A DNA stretch of 64,000 bases from Branchipolynoe longqiensis (GCA_030323885.1 CM059193.1:91451990-91515989); one strand, 5' to 3'; positions 11,441 through 22,734 are shown, numbered from the stretch's first letter. Numbers and translations are program-made. The notes: generated by a model not told the origin, from the letters alone.

Positions 11441-11510
11441 GTACCCGTCCTGATATGACATTAGATGTTGCTAGGAAGTAAAACAACAACAAACAAACAA
11501 ACAAAACGCG
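11441..11510 (+). repeat. SINE1 3' end
   Basis: Only the last part of the SINE: ACCCGTCCTGATATGACATT, AGATGTTGCTAGGA and an ACAACAACAAACAAACAAAC tail. It is strongly 5'-truncated. Confidence 0.85.
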
Positions 11511-11852
11511 GGAGTTGGCTGCCAGCCATGGGTGGAACAGTCCACCATTGGGACTGTTCCTGCTAGCGTGCTGCCACCTGTCGACGGTTTGAAAATCCTC
11601 CGGAAGTGCCAAGTTGGTTTCATAGGCCTTTTAAGGAATGTTCGTAAATGTCAATTTTTTGCACAGTCGTACCAATGTTAGGATTAGGTTCGATTCCCTG
11701 TATTTGTTCTAATCCTAACATAAATGTACAGATACAATGTGAGCGATATTATAGCCGGAAAACAATCCGACCGTGGCTTTTACCTCTTCCATTTCCCCTT
11801 GCCGAACATTGGCCGGATTGTGAAGAACATTAATATTTATGGACTGTGCCAA

Positions 11853-12160
11853 CAAAACCGATCGCGGTGGTCGAATCGATACAGCGCAGGCCTCGCGTGA
11901 GGAAGGTCGGGAGTTCGGTTCCCTGTCGAGTGAAACCAATGACTTATAAAATTGATACTTGTCGCTTCCTAGCCTGGCACTCGGCATTAATAGGATAGGG
12001 CATGGACTGGTTAGCTCAGTATCAGGATAATGTGACTGAGTGTGATATCGGTGGCCTGATTTATCAGTGGACAAACACTATGAAGTCATCATGAGTGCGC
12101 AGTGACACGTCGGTACCCGCCCTGATATGACCTTAGATGTTGCCAGGAGGTAAAACTCAT
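11853..12160 (+). repeat. SINE1b copy
   Basis: Head of the 1b variant (GCGGTGGTCGAATCGATACA, then GCAGGCCTCGCGTGAGG and a GGTTCCCTGTCGAG B-box region), followed by the SINE1 body and a truncated tail after TGTTGCCAGGAGG. Confidence 0.9.
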
Positions 12161-12204
12161 AATGTCACCTCACAGCTTCCATAAAAGCTTCCCTCAGGAC
12201 TTCC

Positions 12205-12445
12205 CTCAGAAATTGATACTTGCCTCTACATAGCCAGGCGTTTGTCATTAATAGGATAGGGCAAGGGCCAGTTAGCTCAATATCAGGATAATGTGATTGA
12301 GTTGGAAATTGAGTCATTGTGCCGACGGCCTGATCTCCCAGTGGGGCATCACTATAAAGTCGTCATGAGTGTGCACTGGCACAAGTCGGTACCCATCCTG
12401 ATATGACCTTAGATGTTGCCAGAATGTAAAACCCCAACAAAAGAG
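12205..12445 (+). repeat. SINE1 copy, headless
   Basis: Begins at AAATTGATACTTGCC in the body and continues to TGTTGCCAGAATGTAAAACC with a short AACAAAA tail. Confidence 0.85.
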
Positions 12446-12789
12446 CATATTAGACTCTTCCCTCAGAACTTCTCCCCCAGAGCGAAAGACATGTGCCTTA
12501 ACTTTTATTCTTCGCTTGGAGCCAATCTCCAAAATTGGAGGTGCGAAAGCCGCAGAGGGAGGAGGGCAGCGACTCAACAAATCAAGTTGCAATTCATGCC
12601 TTTCGCAGTGAATTCTTCACACATTTGTTAACCGGCAATATCCACACCTCTTACGAAGGGGCCAGATTAAAGTACACCCACACCGATTTATTCTGAGACC
12701 TCCGCCCCTGTAGCCTCTACTCAGTGTAGTCAGTAAGTGAGGATTCAAATTGTTTTGACCACCTTTTGGTCTGAAGAAAATTTGTCTGA
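12446..12789. other. Unassigned sequence
   Basis: No recognised element. Contains CTTCGCTTGGAGCCAATCTC and other unique-looking sequence. Confidence 0.4.
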
Positions 12790-12908
12790 CATTTGAATTG
12801 CGATCGGACATACTTTTTGAGATTTTCTTTTTAGGATTTTTCTTTTCTTTTTAGGATTTTTTCTTTTTGACAATATTTTTTCTTTTTGAGATTTTCTTTT
12901 TCTTTTTG
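12790..12908. repeat. T-rich low-complexity run
   Basis: Irregular repeats of TTTTCTTTTTGAGA and TTTTTAGGATT directly before a full-length SINE1. The same motif resumes after the SINE at 13251-13280, showing that the SINE landed inside this run. Confidence 0.85.
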
Positions 12909-13250
12909 GGACCAGACGGGATGGCCGAATGAGTTAGAGCGTCCGTCTCCCGTGCTGGTAGATCGTGGGGTAGTGGGTTCGAGTCCCGGTCGAGTCAAAC
13001 CAATGACTTTAAAATTGATACTTGTCGCTTCCTAGCCAGGCACTCGGCATTATTAGGATAGGGCAAGGACTGGTGTGCTCAGAGTCAGGATAATGTGACT
13101 GAGTGGGATACCAGGTCATGGTGCCGGCGGCCTGGTTTCCCAGTGGGACATCACTATAAAGTCGCCATGAGTGCGCACTGTCACAAGTCGGTACCCGTCC
13201 TGATATGACCTTAGATGTTGCTAGGACGTAAAACAACAACAAACAAAACA
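12909..13250 (+). repeat. SINE1, full-length reference copy
   Basis: The clearest complete copy. The tRNA-like head has an A-box region (GATGGCCGAATGAGTTAGAG) and a B-box region (GGGTTCGAGTCCC). The body holds GATACTTGTCGCTTCCTAGC, AGGATAGGGCAAGGACTGG and GATAATGTGACTGAGTGGG. The 3' end is GATGTTGCTAGGACGTAAAA with an ACAACAACAAACAAAAC tail. Pol III transcription and LINE-assisted movement are expected for such SINEs. The head has no intact acceptor stem, so it is not a tRNA gene. Confidence 0.95.
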
Positions 13251-13379
13251 AAAATTTTCTTTTCTTTTTGAGATTTTTTGGGGAATATATTTGATCTACC
13301 TAAGTCGCTCTGAATTGTTTTTTATTGCTAAGCAAAGTTGGTTCAATTTGTTAAGTTTCATGGTATACATGTTGGTTGC

Positions 13380-13600
13380 TTCGTTGGTTGTTGGAGTTTT
13401 ACCTCCTGGCAACATCATATCAGGATGGGTTCCGACCTGTAACAGTGCGCACTCATGGCGACTTTATAGTGCTGCCCCACTGGGAAATCAAGCTGCCAGC
13501 ATCATGAAATCCCGATATCCAACTCAGTCACATTATCCTGACAATGAGCTAACCCGTCCTTGCCCTATCCTAGTAATGCCAGCTGACAAGTATAAATGTT
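13380..13600 (-). repeat. SINE1 copy, headless
   Basis: Minus-strand body from a GTTGGAGTTTTACCTCCTGG 3' end to the GTAATGCC region, with small deletions. Confidence 0.85.
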
Positions 13601-13617
13601 TAGGTCATTGGTTTCAT

Positions 13618-13860
13618 ATGTGGACTTGTACCGATTTGTGACATGTAGTCTCAGCGACTTTTATTGTGCTGCCCTCCTGGGAGACCAGGCCACCAGCACC
13701 ATGATCCCGATATCCCACTCAGTTACAGTATCCTGATAATGAGCTAACCAGTCCTTGCCCTATCCTATTAATGCTAAGCGCCAGGATAGATTGTGAAAAG
13801 TAGCGATTTTGTATGTCATTGATTTGACTCAGCTGAGATTAGAACCCCCAACATTGCACA
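13618..13860 (-). repeat. SINE1 copy, diverged
   Basis: A second, older minus-strand copy directly adjoining the previous one. It ends at a degraded B-box region (GATTAGAACCCCC). Confidence 0.75.
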
Positions 13861-13931
13861 TGGACGCCAGCCAGCGATTAGACTACCTAGTCCTGTTCTA
13901 TGATATTCTAGATTTAATCAAGCACTTTTAT

Positions 13932-14274
13932 ACCCCAGTCACACGAGGCCTGCATTCGCTTATGATCGATTCGCGACGTCAATACGTCCTCCTTAATACT
14001 GCCTTACGCCCTCCTTACACACTGGCGCCGCAAGGTCACCAACCTCCCGGCGACCCATTTCGGAAATTTTGGATGCAAGGAGGTTGCAGCTGCTGCACTT
14101 GCAACCTCCTTGCGAACAGTTTGGATGTTGCCATTAAAAGGTGGTTGGCGACATGGCGCCACCCTGGCGCCAACCACGTTTTTGAATCAATGTTTGGAGT
14201 GGGACGCTGGGTGGTTGGCGACCTTTTGGGCGTAAGGAGGTTGGCGCCGAAAGCAAGCTCTCGTGTGACTGCGG
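13932..14274. mobile_element. Foldback TIR element
   Basis: Inverted ends ACCCCAGTCACACGA and TCGTGTGACTGCGGT. Arms are inverted blocks around GCGCCAACC and GGAGGTTGC. No clear target duplication. The GTCACAC core of the end is shared with the other foldbacks in the window. The 169-codon frame inside it is a by-product. Confidence 0.75.
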
Positions 14275-14424
14275 TATCACTAGGAGGAAGCATTTTTAGA
14301 CGCTGTGTAATGAAATAACAATATTGCATGTTCGCAACTTGGTTATAAATTTGTAAGTGGTGAAGGATGCAAACATTATATTGACTTAAAAAAAATACCA
14401 AGCTTATAGGACCCTTATTAAGTT

Positions 14425-14680
14425 TATTTGTTGCGATTTTACATCCTGGCAACATCTATGGTCACATCAGGACGGGTATCAAATTGTGACTCTGCACTCA
14501 ATGTGACTTTATAGTGCTGCCCTATGGGAAGACTGGGCTACCAGCACCATGACCTGATATCCCACTCAGTCACATTATCCTAACACTGAACTAACCAGTA
14601 CTTGTCCTATCCTATTAATACAGAGCACCAGACTAAGTAGCGGCAAGTATACATTTTTTAAGTCCTTGTGTAAAAGCTAA
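14425..14680 (-). repeat. SINE1 copy, headless
   Basis: Minus-strand body starting from GTTTATTTGTTGCGATTTTA (diverged tail) and ending near AAGTCCTTGTG, just before repeat F. Confidence 0.8.
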
Positions 14681-14682
14681 GG

Positions 14683-15095
14683 CTCGAATCTGTGGCTGTG
14701 TAGGCAGGCTATGGTGAAATCAATGCAGCCAAAGAGACAGGAAGAGTATAAAGTGTAAAGAAGAAGAGAGAGTCAAGCCCTCTGGTTTATTCTTGATATG
14801 GTTACATGGGTTCATTGTAGAGTATCACCCCACACTTTTCCCCCAATGGAAAACAAGCATTATTGGCCCTACCAATAGGGATCCAGCATTCCTGGTCGCA
14901 TGGATATCTGCCCACCACCACCAAGCTGTATGGCCCCCTGGCCACCACCAACCTTGACCTTTGAGTGTGGTGATCCCTATCCCAGCAGAGGGGGTAGGCC
15001 CTGAGTGCACTCACACCCAGACCTGCCAGCACCACTATGTCTATTTACATCCCACTCAGGCACCACCAACCCATACATATATGCATACATGCGCA
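14683..15095 (-). repeat. Repeat F, inverted partner of 9075-9502
   Basis: Reverse-complement counterpart of the 9-kb copy, with similarity continuing a few bases past the CCACA point into GATTCGAGC. The two inverted copies lie about 5.2 kb apart. Possible solo LTR; target duplications not found. Confidence 0.5.
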
Positions 15096-15104
15096 GGTAT
15101 GCAG

Positions 15105-15507
15105 GTATTGCAATACCTCAGGGAGTTTGACGCCCCTGCCCTGCTGAGTTATAAACCACTGCCTTGTGGTACAGGTTCTTGACAGAACCGAAGGCTAAGG
15201 GAGCAAACCCTGAACAGAAAACCATGTCACTGTGGCAGCATCAAGGGCGGTTGATGTATTGAACTCCCAACAACATCTCCCGACCAGCCACTGCAGGGAC
15301 AAATAGTTTTGCGCCTGCATGGACATGTTCTTGGCAGTATGAAACCTCTATTTGCTCCCCAAGAGAGTACCGCTGGTAACTTGCAAAAGCCAGCAGCACT
15401 TCAACACTTTTGCAGGCAGCTTTCATGAAATATGGAGAGCGGCAGTCAAGTAATGAAAGCAGTCTTTGTCGCATCGCGACCGACAGCATGATGATGATGA
15501 TGACATG
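15105..15507 (+). repeat. Repeat R with (ATG)n tail
   Basis: About 400 bp from CCTCAGGGAGTTTGACGCCC to CGACCGACAGC followed by ATGATGATGATG. Related copies are at 59605-60030 and 61677-62051; the last has target duplications. The fixed left-to-right order, variable 5' ends and simple-repeat tail fit a non-LTR retroelement or its non-autonomous derivative. Confidence 0.8.
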
Positions 15508-15599
15508 CACCTGGTCACATACACCGATCAGTAATAGAACATTTGCAGTATATCGGAATATTTTACCATTAGTTTGACTCGGTGCAGTTGCAAAAACTA

Positions 15600-15990
15600 A
15601 TGTTGTAGATACAGCTCACTGTGCAGTATGTGGCAAAGGTCAATAGACGATTATAGACGATTTCCACCACCAACCTTCCCTCTGGTGGCAATGGCAAGAA
15701 CTAATATCGGTATCAGCCCTTCACTATGCAGCATTCTATGTGGGAAAGATCTTATATGTGATTTCCACCACCAACCTACCCTCTGGTGGCAATGGCAAGA
15801 ACTAACGTTGCACATGCTCTGTGGAAAAGGGCTATAAAAAGATTTGGAATGACGTTGGTTTGTAGACGTGTGAACTATGGCATCCGTTGTTGTGCTGTAG
15901 CTGGCACACCTCGTCAGTGGATCAATATTACTGACCCAAATGACTGATCAGGGGAGAGGTAACCGTGTGGTGCTGTTGTGCTAACAGGTC
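15600..15990. repeat. Short direct duplication in unassigned sequence
   Basis: The block GATTTCCACCACCAACC plus CCCTCTGGTGGCAATGGCAA occurs at about 15658 and 15760, roughly 103 bp apart. The rest is unassigned. Confidence 0.55.
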
Positions 15991-16042
15991 ACCACACCCT
16001 CTTTTTTTGTGTGTGTACAGATTGATACAACTATTTATTATA

Positions 16043-16395
16043 CAGGGATGAAAGATCTCCGCGATTTCGCGGATTTCCACAATTTTTGTATATATTCATC
16101 GAGTAATGTGTGCAAAATGTAAATAAATATATATGACAGCAATTGGTTGGTACGAATATTGTTTTTATATGACCTGAGATGTTGCTAGAACATAACACAC
16201 AAACAAGAAAGAGTTTGGCATGGGGGATAATAGTCACAACAAGTACAGATGAAACCTGACTTGCGCCATTTTTGCCAGTGCTATGGGGGGGGAGGGGGGG
16301 AGAGTATTTTAGCAGAAATTCGCCATTAGTTCTCCCAGAATCCGATAGGTGGCACCAAGGTTTCGGTCTGTCATCTGCATTTTTTGTGTGGAAGA
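16043..16395. mobile_element. TIR element D, damaged copy
   Basis: Left end CAGGGATGAAAGATCTCCGC and interior match 51676-52064, where both ends survive. The right end here is lost in a SINE1. A SINE1-like end (GAGATGTTGCTAGAACATAA) is embedded at the same place in both copies. Confidence 0.7.
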
Positions 16396-16668
16396 CCTTT
16401 TTGTTTGTTTGTTGTTGTTTTATGTCCTATCAACATCTAAGGTCATATCAGGACAGGTACCGACTTGTGACAGTGCGTACTCATGGTGACTTTATAGTGC
16501 TGCCCCACTGGAAGACCAGGCCACCAGCACCATGACCTGATATCCCACTCAGTCACATTATCCTGACACTGAGCTAACCAGTCCTTGCCCTATGCTAATA
16601 AGGCCGAGCACCTGGCCAAGAAACAACAGGTATCAATTTTTAAGTAATTGGTTTGACTCGACCAGGTG
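16396..16668 (-). repeat. SINE1 copy
   Basis: Minus-strand SINE1 with a GTTTGTTTGTTGTTGTTTTA tail and full body to GACTCGACCAGG; the head is missing. Confidence 0.9.
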
Positions 16669-17000
16669 TAAAGTCGCCGGCTGGTGGTGTGGGTGGTGTG
16701 GACAAGCCAAGAGAAATCAATACAGGTAATGAAGGAAAGTAGGAAATGAGTGAAAGTACGAGATTGAGACTCCTTGATTTATTATCTTATATAGGTTTCT
16801 AGAATCCAAGATGGCAGTGGTCACATGGGTTGATCCACCAATCAGAGTTCAATCTGTTGTATCCAAGGCCTTGTTATGCTGGCTACAGTGCCTTGTGGTG
16901 GCCAGTGATCCATAAATAACACCATGGGGGGAGGGTGTATGTGAGGTGACTCCTCCAAAGACTATTCTAGGAAGTGACACTCCTCCAAAGACTATTTTAC
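16669..17000 (-). repeat. Repeat F-like sequence
   Basis: Shares the layout of repeat F (AAATCAATACAGG, GGAAAGTAGGAAATGAG, GATTTATT) but is diverged. It ends with a short direct duplication of CTCCTCCAAAGACTATT. Confidence 0.4.
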
Positions 17001-17109
17001 TATACAATTTCTATACCTAATGAGTAATAGTTTACCAATTCCACATATCCCTCATATGCCTTTGGATTTTATATATTACCATTATATAGACAAGTTGCAA
17101 TTTATTATA

Positions 17110-17175
17110 GTAGTTTCACATATACGACCTACCAACACGGGAGACGGACGCTCTAACTCATTTGGCCATCTCTGG
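17110..17175 (-). repeat. SINE1 head fragment
   Basis: CTACCAACACGGGAGACGGA followed by CTCTAACTCATTTGGCCATC is the reverse complement of the tRNA-like head; no body follows. Confidence 0.7.
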
Positions 17176-17389
17176 TTATATATATATTTTTTCCGACGCG
17201 AGTGAAGTATTCAGCGTAGGCGGGTACCGGGCGCAGCCGGGGGTGGCGCAGCCGGGGGTGGCGCCACCAGTCACGAGATGGAGGAGGCAGTACAGTATGT
17301 ATTGTAATAATAACAATAATTAGGACATAATAATAATAAGGAGGGGTTAATTCCCTTCCACGCCTTTATACTCGCATAATGCGTTATAC

Positions 17390-17423
17390 ATCACGTATAT
17401 ATATATATGTAAATATATATATG

Positions 17424-17456
<33 letters not shown>

Positions 17457-17482
17457 GTATATATATATATATATATGTATCT
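17390..17482. repeat. TA-rich microsatellite
   Basis: TATATATG and TATATATA runs giving Tyr-Ile frames. Nearby, 17220-17275 has a GCGCAGCCGGGGGTG direct duplication. Confidence 0.95.
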
Positions 17483-17599
17483 ACCAAACTCTGCAGGAAG
17501 ACATTTTATCGGGGACACACTGTATGTTATGGTTGGGGTTTTATTGCTGTTATTTGTGTTAATTAGAATCAGTCAAGCTCAACGTCATTATAAATCATC

Positions 17600-17845
17600 T
17601 TCCTTGTTTTATATTTTATACTTATCGCTAACTCGCCTGGTCCTCAGTATTAATAGGGTAGATCCCGCAAGGACTGGTTTGCTCAACAGCTGGATAATGT
17701 GCACGAGTAGGATGTTGAGTCATGGTGCTGGCGGCCTGGCCTCCCAGTGGGGCAGCACTATAAAGACACCATGAGAGTGCACTGTCACAAGTTGGTTCCT
17801 GTCTTCTGACCTTAGATGTTGCTAGGATATAAAACTTCATCTTAT
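17600..17845 (+). repeat. SINE1 copy, headless
   Basis: Body from TTTATACTTATCGC through GGATAATGTGC to GATGTTGCTAGGATATAAAA; tail short. Confidence 0.8.
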
Positions 17846-17871
17846 TTTATTTTTCTCTCACAGAGCTGTGT

Positions 17872-18040
17872 TGTTTGTTGGGGGTTTTATGCCATAGAAA
17901 CACCAACGGTCATAATAGGATGGGTACTGACTTTTGACAAGGCACACTCATGGCAACTTTATAGTGCTGTTCCACTGGCAACGGGAGACCAGGCCACTGG
18001 CACCATGGCTCAATACCTCACTCAGTCAGGTTATGACTCC
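17872..18040 (-). repeat. SINE1 copy, diverged and truncated
   Basis: Minus-strand 3' half from TTGGGGGTTTTATGCCATAG to CTCACTCAGTCAGGTTAT. With the preceding plus-strand copy it forms a tail-to-tail pair. Confidence 0.75.
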
Positions 18041-18182
18041 AATGTTCACAGGCAAAATGGTGGCTGATGATGTATATTTCTTTAGCACAACACAACTAAA
18101 TAACTGAGCCTGTCTCAAAAGGTGCTACCTCTTCGTTTTTTTGTCCATAGTAACGATTGACACAAAACATCACAGATGTCAC

Positions 18183-18293
18183 AAACTTCCTCCAAATAAA
18201 TATGTCAGAATGACCATATGTTTCGCGTCTAATAGCCGATGATAAAAATCAATGTGCTCTAGAGGCATCGTTGAATAAAACAAGCCTTACTTT
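18183..18293 (+). repeat. Molluscan-type SINE, 3' part
   Basis: Contains CTCCAAATAAATATGTCAGA, TAATAGCCGATGATAAAAAT, CAATGTGCTCTAGAGGCATC and GTTGAATAAAAC. This is the uninterrupted form of the tail that is split at 35820-35880. Confidence 0.75.
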
Positions 18294-18440
18294 TTGTTTG
18301 TTCTTGTTTTACATCCTAGCAACAAACCAATGAGTTACCAAATTGATACTTGTCACTACCTAGCCTGGGGCTGGGCATTAATAGGATAGGGCAAACATTG
18401 GTTACTTCAGTGTCAGGATAATGCGACTGGGACAGACACA
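18294..18440. repeat. SINE1 scraps on both strands
   Basis: A minus-strand 3' end (TTGTTCTTGTTTTACATCCT, AGCAAC) is followed directly by a plus-strand body start (AAACCAATGAGTTACC) running to GGATAATGCGACTG. Confidence 0.7.
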
Positions 18441-18712
18441 CTCACATGCACTCACATGCAGACACTCACACGTTGAAATCGCCTATGAGAAGAACTTCAA
18501 ATTTATCTATGTTTGATATTTGGGATTTGACTCAAGGTTACTCCGCTGAGCAGTGAGCTGCGTCAGTGCCTCATTGACATCACCACCTGGCGGCCTATAG
18601 ATGTTGCCAATTGGTATTCGCTTAGAGCGCTCTCTGGTAATCAGTTCCAGGTTGGCATCAGATTCTGATCCGCATATTCCCAAGTATTTACATCCAGCCT
18701 TCTAGTAAAGGC
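18441..18712. other. Unassigned sequence
   Basis: Short CACTCACATGCA repeats at the start, then sequence without recognised features. Confidence 0.4.
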
Positions 18713-19010
18713 CCTGTCACACTATTGTAAAGTCGACGGCGGGCATCTGTGGTTGTGTAGGCAGGCTATAGGTAATCAATACAGGCAAGAAGAGAAAGGA
18801 AGAGTATAAAGAATGAAAGTAGAGTGAACAGTCCGGTTGGTGTCCGTTTGGTGTCTGGTTGGTGTCCGGTCCGTCCGTTTAGCGTCCGTTTAGTGTCCGT
18901 TTAGTGTCCGTTTCATCCGGCGGCCGTTGCAACAGTTTGACACCGGACACCACCGGACTAGAAAATTCTTTGTCCGGTACTCAGTCCGGTGATGTGTGAC
19001 TGGGGCTTCA
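18713..19010. mobile_element. Foldback element, GTCCGTTT subfamily, interrupted
   Basis: Left end AAGGCCCTGTCACAC and right end GTGTGACTGGGGCTT are inverted. The arm repeats GTCCGTTTAGTGTCCG. A repeat F fragment (about 18740-18825, GTGGTTGTGTAGGCAGGCTA) sits inside. Same subfamily as the 26.6 and 50.9 kb elements. Confidence 0.65.
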
Positions 19011-19132
19011 TACGCAATGACTACATAAATACATTCATGCACCTGGCCCTATATATCATTCACATTAATAGACCATTTGTATTCCATTATAGTCCATTTG
19101 CATTCCCCACCAATGTGTTTTATCGTAATATT

Positions 19133-19726
19133 TTACACTATGACATATAGCCTTAGCGTATGCGGACGTATGTGATTTTGGGCCAACACGTTGGTGTATA
19201 TTGAGATATGGTATGGGTACGTTAGGTGTATGCTGGTATATGCTTCATACGCCAACACTTTTTTTTAGCATGCTCCACATTTTCAACATACACCCAAGGT
19301 GTGTCTTATACGTTAGTCATACGCTATGTATACATTAGACATACAACGATATATGCTAGACGTACATTAGACATACGTTCAAGTACATTAGTCGTAATTC
19401 GAGCTGGTGGAAACGTACAGTCTGCGTATTGACAATGTGTGACAACGTATGAATAACGTATGTGGCGTTTCTCCAACAAGTCTTGACATATTTAACATAT
19501 TTTGTATACTTCTGACGATCCAATAACATATATAACATTCACTGGCGTTACGTGAATGTTTTGCTAGCGTTTTTCGGGCCAAAGTATGTCTAAAGTGACT
19601 CCCACTGGGGATAGGTTACTCATACGCTACGCATACGCTGGCCATACGCCGAGAACGTGGGATGTATGTTAGTCAAACGTTTGGCCATACTTTCTATGAT
19701 GCGCTCTCATACGCTGTCATATGCTA
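19133..19726. mobile_element. Foldback element, CATACGCT-arm subfamily
   Basis: Ends CACTATGACATATAGCC and, inverted, GTCATATGCTAGTG. Arms are reiterated CATACGCT/GTACATTAG motifs as at 5301. The segment TTTTTTTTAGCATGCTCCAC at about 19260 is the complement of the one inside the 5.3 kb element. Ends are diverged and no target duplication is visible. Confidence 0.6.
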
Positions 19727-19730
19727 GTGT

Positions 19731-20122
19731 AGTGGTCTGCACTGACCTCTAAGGAGCCGCATAGACAGGTAGACATGGGTAGTATGGTGATATCAGGGAG
19801 ACTAGGTGGTGTAATGGTTAGCACACTGGCCCGGAATGCAAAGAGATGTGGGTTCGAGTCCCATCCTAGGCGCAATATTTCCCATTTTCATCACCCCCAC
19901 GACACTGGTTTCCATGACCATGATCCTGTAAAGCTATGCGATGTATAGTTGTTGAACCTACGCTGTGTATGTATATATGTAAGTGCATTGCCTGTATGTA
20001 AGTGTAAGCATTAAAAGACTTACAATTCCAACGGGAAGAGTGTAGTGGTCTGCATTGACCTCTCAGACAAGGAGCCGCATAGACAGGTAGGCGTGGGTAA
20101 TATGGTGGTATCAGGGAGCCTA
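19731..20122 (+). repeat. SINE2, tandem one and a quarter units
   Basis: A complete unit: leader TAGTGGTCTGCACTGACCTC, A-box region GGTGTAATGGTTAGCACACT, B-box region GTGGGTTCGAGTCCC, GCGCAATATTTCCC, then GTAAGCATTAAAAGACTTAC. A second leader follows at 20041 without a break. The period is about 310 bp. Confidence 0.85.
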
Positions 20123-20334
20123 GAGCTCACCTGCGTACCGGTCACAATGACGCAGTGACTTCCACCTCATTCCCCATACCTCTTACCTCATACCACATGC
20201 CCGTACACTGCGGGGACAAGTGAGTAGCAGGTGGTCCGCCCAAAGAGCAGCTCGGCAATAAGAGCTGCTCGCGATAAGAAGTGGCCACTCTGACAAACAG
20301 CGCATCGAGACGTATGGGTCGGTGTAATTGTAAA

Positions 20335-20600
20335 CAAAGGTGATACACTGGCTTCTCTGAGCTGCACACGGTGCATGTGAGAAGGTGTGAGCAGATGTGA
20401 ACAGGTGTGAGCAGGTGTGAGAAAATGCAATCGCGGATGAGCAAAGTGAGCAGATGTTAGTAGGTGTGAACAGGTGCGAGCATGTGTCAGTAGGTGTGAG
20501 CAGGTGTAAGCGGGTGTGAACAAGTGTGAGCAGGTATGTGCCACTGTGAGTAGGAGGGAACAGGTTTTAGCGGGTGTGAGCAGGTGTGAACAGTATAGGT
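20335..20600. repeat. GTGTGAGCAG minisatellite
   Basis: Irregular 10-12 bp units of the GTGTGAGCAGGT type. The same motif returns at 21488-21645, flanking the 66-bp array, which itself contains GAGCAGGTGTGAACAG and may have grown from it. Confidence 0.85.
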
Positions 20601-21487
20601 GAATACAAGTAAGAGAATGGCTTCTCGGAGCGGTAGTGAATATGTGCAGGGGTGAACAGTATAAGTGAATACGAGTAAGAGAATGGCTTCTCGGAGCGTT
20701 AGTGAAAATGAGCAGGTGTGAACAGTATAGGTGAGTACGAGTAAGAGAATGGCTTCTCGGAGAGGTAGTGAATATGAGCAGGTGTGAACAGTATAAGTGA
20801 ATACAAGTAAGAGAATGGCTTCTCGGAGAGGTATTGAATATGAGCAGGTGTGAACAGTATAAGTGAATACGAGTAAGAGAATGGCTTCTCGGAGAGGTAG
20901 TGAATATGAGCAGGTGTGAACAGTATAAGTGAATACGAGTAAGAGAATGGCTTCTCGGACAGGTAGTGAATATGAGCAGGTGTGAACAGTATAGGTGAAT
21001 ACGAGTAAGAGAATGGCTTCTCGGAGAGGTAGTGAATATGAGCAGGTGTGAACAGTATAAGTGAATACGAGTAAGAGAATAGCTTCTCAGACAGGTAGTG
21101 AATATGAGCAGGTGTGAACAGTATAAGTGAATACGAGTAAGAGAATGGCTTCTCGGAGAGGTATTGAATATGAGCAGGTGTGAACAGTATAGGTGAATAC
21201 GAGTAAGAGAATGGCTTCTCCGAGAGGTAGTGAATATGAGCAGGTGTGAACAGTATAGGTGAGTACGAGTAAGAGAATGGCTTCTCCGAGAGGTATTGAA
21301 TATGAGCAGGTGTGAACAGTATAAGTGAATACAAGTAAGAGAATGGCTTCTCGGAGAGGTAGTGAATATGAGCAGGTGTTAACAGTATAGGTGAATACGA
21401 GTAAGAGACTGGCTTCTCGGAGAGGTAGTGAATATGAGTTGGTGTGAACAGTGTTGGTGGACGGTGGTAAGGAAACTGGCTTCTCTG
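20582..21487. repeat. 66-bp minisatellite, about 13-14 copies
   Basis: Unit landmarks are GAACAGTATAAGTGAATACG, AGTAAGAGAATGGCTTCTCG and GAGGTAGTGAATATGAGCAG. Because 66 is a multiple of 3, one minus-strand frame stays open for 263 codons as a 22-residue repeat (YLSEKPFSYSYS...). This is a repeat artefact unless transcription is shown. Confidence 0.95.
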
Positions 21488-21664
21488 CATCTGAGCAGGT
21501 GTGAGTGGGCTTGAGCAGATGTAAGCAGGTGTGAGCGGTAATGAGTCAGGGTGATCTGGTGTGAGCAGGGGTGAGCGGGTGTGAGTCGGGGTGAGTGGGT
21601 GTGATTCGATCTGGGCAAGTGTGATCGGGGTGAGCAGGTGTGCCTGATGGGTACAGCCCGAGGT

Positions 21665-21920
21665 AAAATATATATGAATTACATTTTATTGCCACCATCT
21701 TGTCTTGTTGTAATCTCGCTCATTTCACCAACTCTGCGCCGATATATGTAGCCATTTGATCCTGGAACCACAGTTTCTAGTTCGTGTTCCATACTAAAAC
21801 TATTTTCGCCCGTATTTAGACTATGCTATGGTTCACCCCTGTACTGGATGTACGGGGTGAATCCTTTTTCTACACTGGGGCCAGACCCTGTGTGTAAAGG
21901 GTGGAATTTCTTACATGTCA
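21665..21920 (-). repeat. Repeat E, partial inverted copy
   Basis: 21752-21871 is the reverse complement of 3836-3965, including CTATTTTCGCCCGTATTTAG and GTACGGGGTGAATC. Confidence 0.65.
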
Positions 21921-21923
21921 TGA

Positions 21924-22613
21924 AGGCCCTGTCACATTACGACACATCTCGCAAGCGTGTGGCTAACGTGTAAAATCACTTTTTTACGTCGAGAAGGGTA
22001 AAACTTTTTTTGTGGGGGGGCAAAGTTGGACGTATACATACCGTATACATACCGTATGACCAACGTATGGCTAACGTGCTTCTGGGCGAAAAACGCTCGA
22101 ATTATGCGCACGGTATGTTCACAGAACGCCGGTGAACGTTATATACGTTATTCGATCGCCAGAACTATGCCTCATGTGGTACATACTTCAAGACATGCTG
22201 GAGAAAAGCTAAATGTACGTTAGACATACGTTATCCATACGTTATCCATACATTGTCAGTACATGGACTGTACATTCCCACTGCCTTTAATGTAGGTCAA
22301 CGTAATGCAACATAGTGAACAACGTTTGTCTAACATACATCTAACATACATTGACGTATGGCAAACGTACGGCCGACATAACGTACGGCAAACATAAAAT
22401 CCACACATTGTCGAACGTTGTCGTATGTCGAAAGTTTTGTGCATGCACAAAACTTTGCCGATGCACGACGCCGTATTTCAACGAATGTCTATATACATTG
22501 ATGTATACCAATGAGCACCTAACACTCACGTAACACATAATGACGTATCCTGCAGCAAAAAATCACATAGGTCGGCGTACGTTGGCACGATGCGTCGTAA
22601 TGTGACAGCCCCT
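21924..22613. mobile_element. Foldback element, CGTATGGC-arm subfamily
   Basis: Ends AGGCCCTGTCACATTACGAC and GTCGTAATGTGACAGCCCCT. Flanks are TGA and TAA, one change from a 3-bp duplication. Arms are reiterated CATACGTTA/CGTATGGC. A 26-bp palindrome centred on GTGCATGCAC lies at 22431-22456, about 169 bp from the right end. Same subfamily as 31801 and, inverted, 48391. Confidence 0.9.
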
Positions 22614-22734
22614 TAACATTGCTTCTACTTGACCTATTAAGTCCATCCATATGTCAAAATAAAGGGATTACAGTGCTTTATCAGAATCCATTGCTTTAAA
22701 AGCCATACACCAATATGACAACCTAAAATAACCT

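Noticed and set aside
12909..12985. tRNA gene
   Set aside because: A and B boxes are present, but there is no paired acceptor stem and the sequence continues into a repeated SINE body; same for the SINE2 and SINE3 heads.
13809..14318. 169-codon frame as a host gene
   Set aside because: It lies over the 13932-14274 foldback element and a SINE1 end and shows no domain.
9075..15095. Full LTR retrotransposon between the two repeat F copies
   Set aside because: The copies are inverted, not direct, and the sequence between them is SINEs, repeat G and a foldback without gag or pol.
20699..21490. 263-codon repetitive frame on the minus strand
   Set aside because: It follows the 66-bp minisatellite, whose length is a multiple of 3; no signal peptide or known repeat domain.
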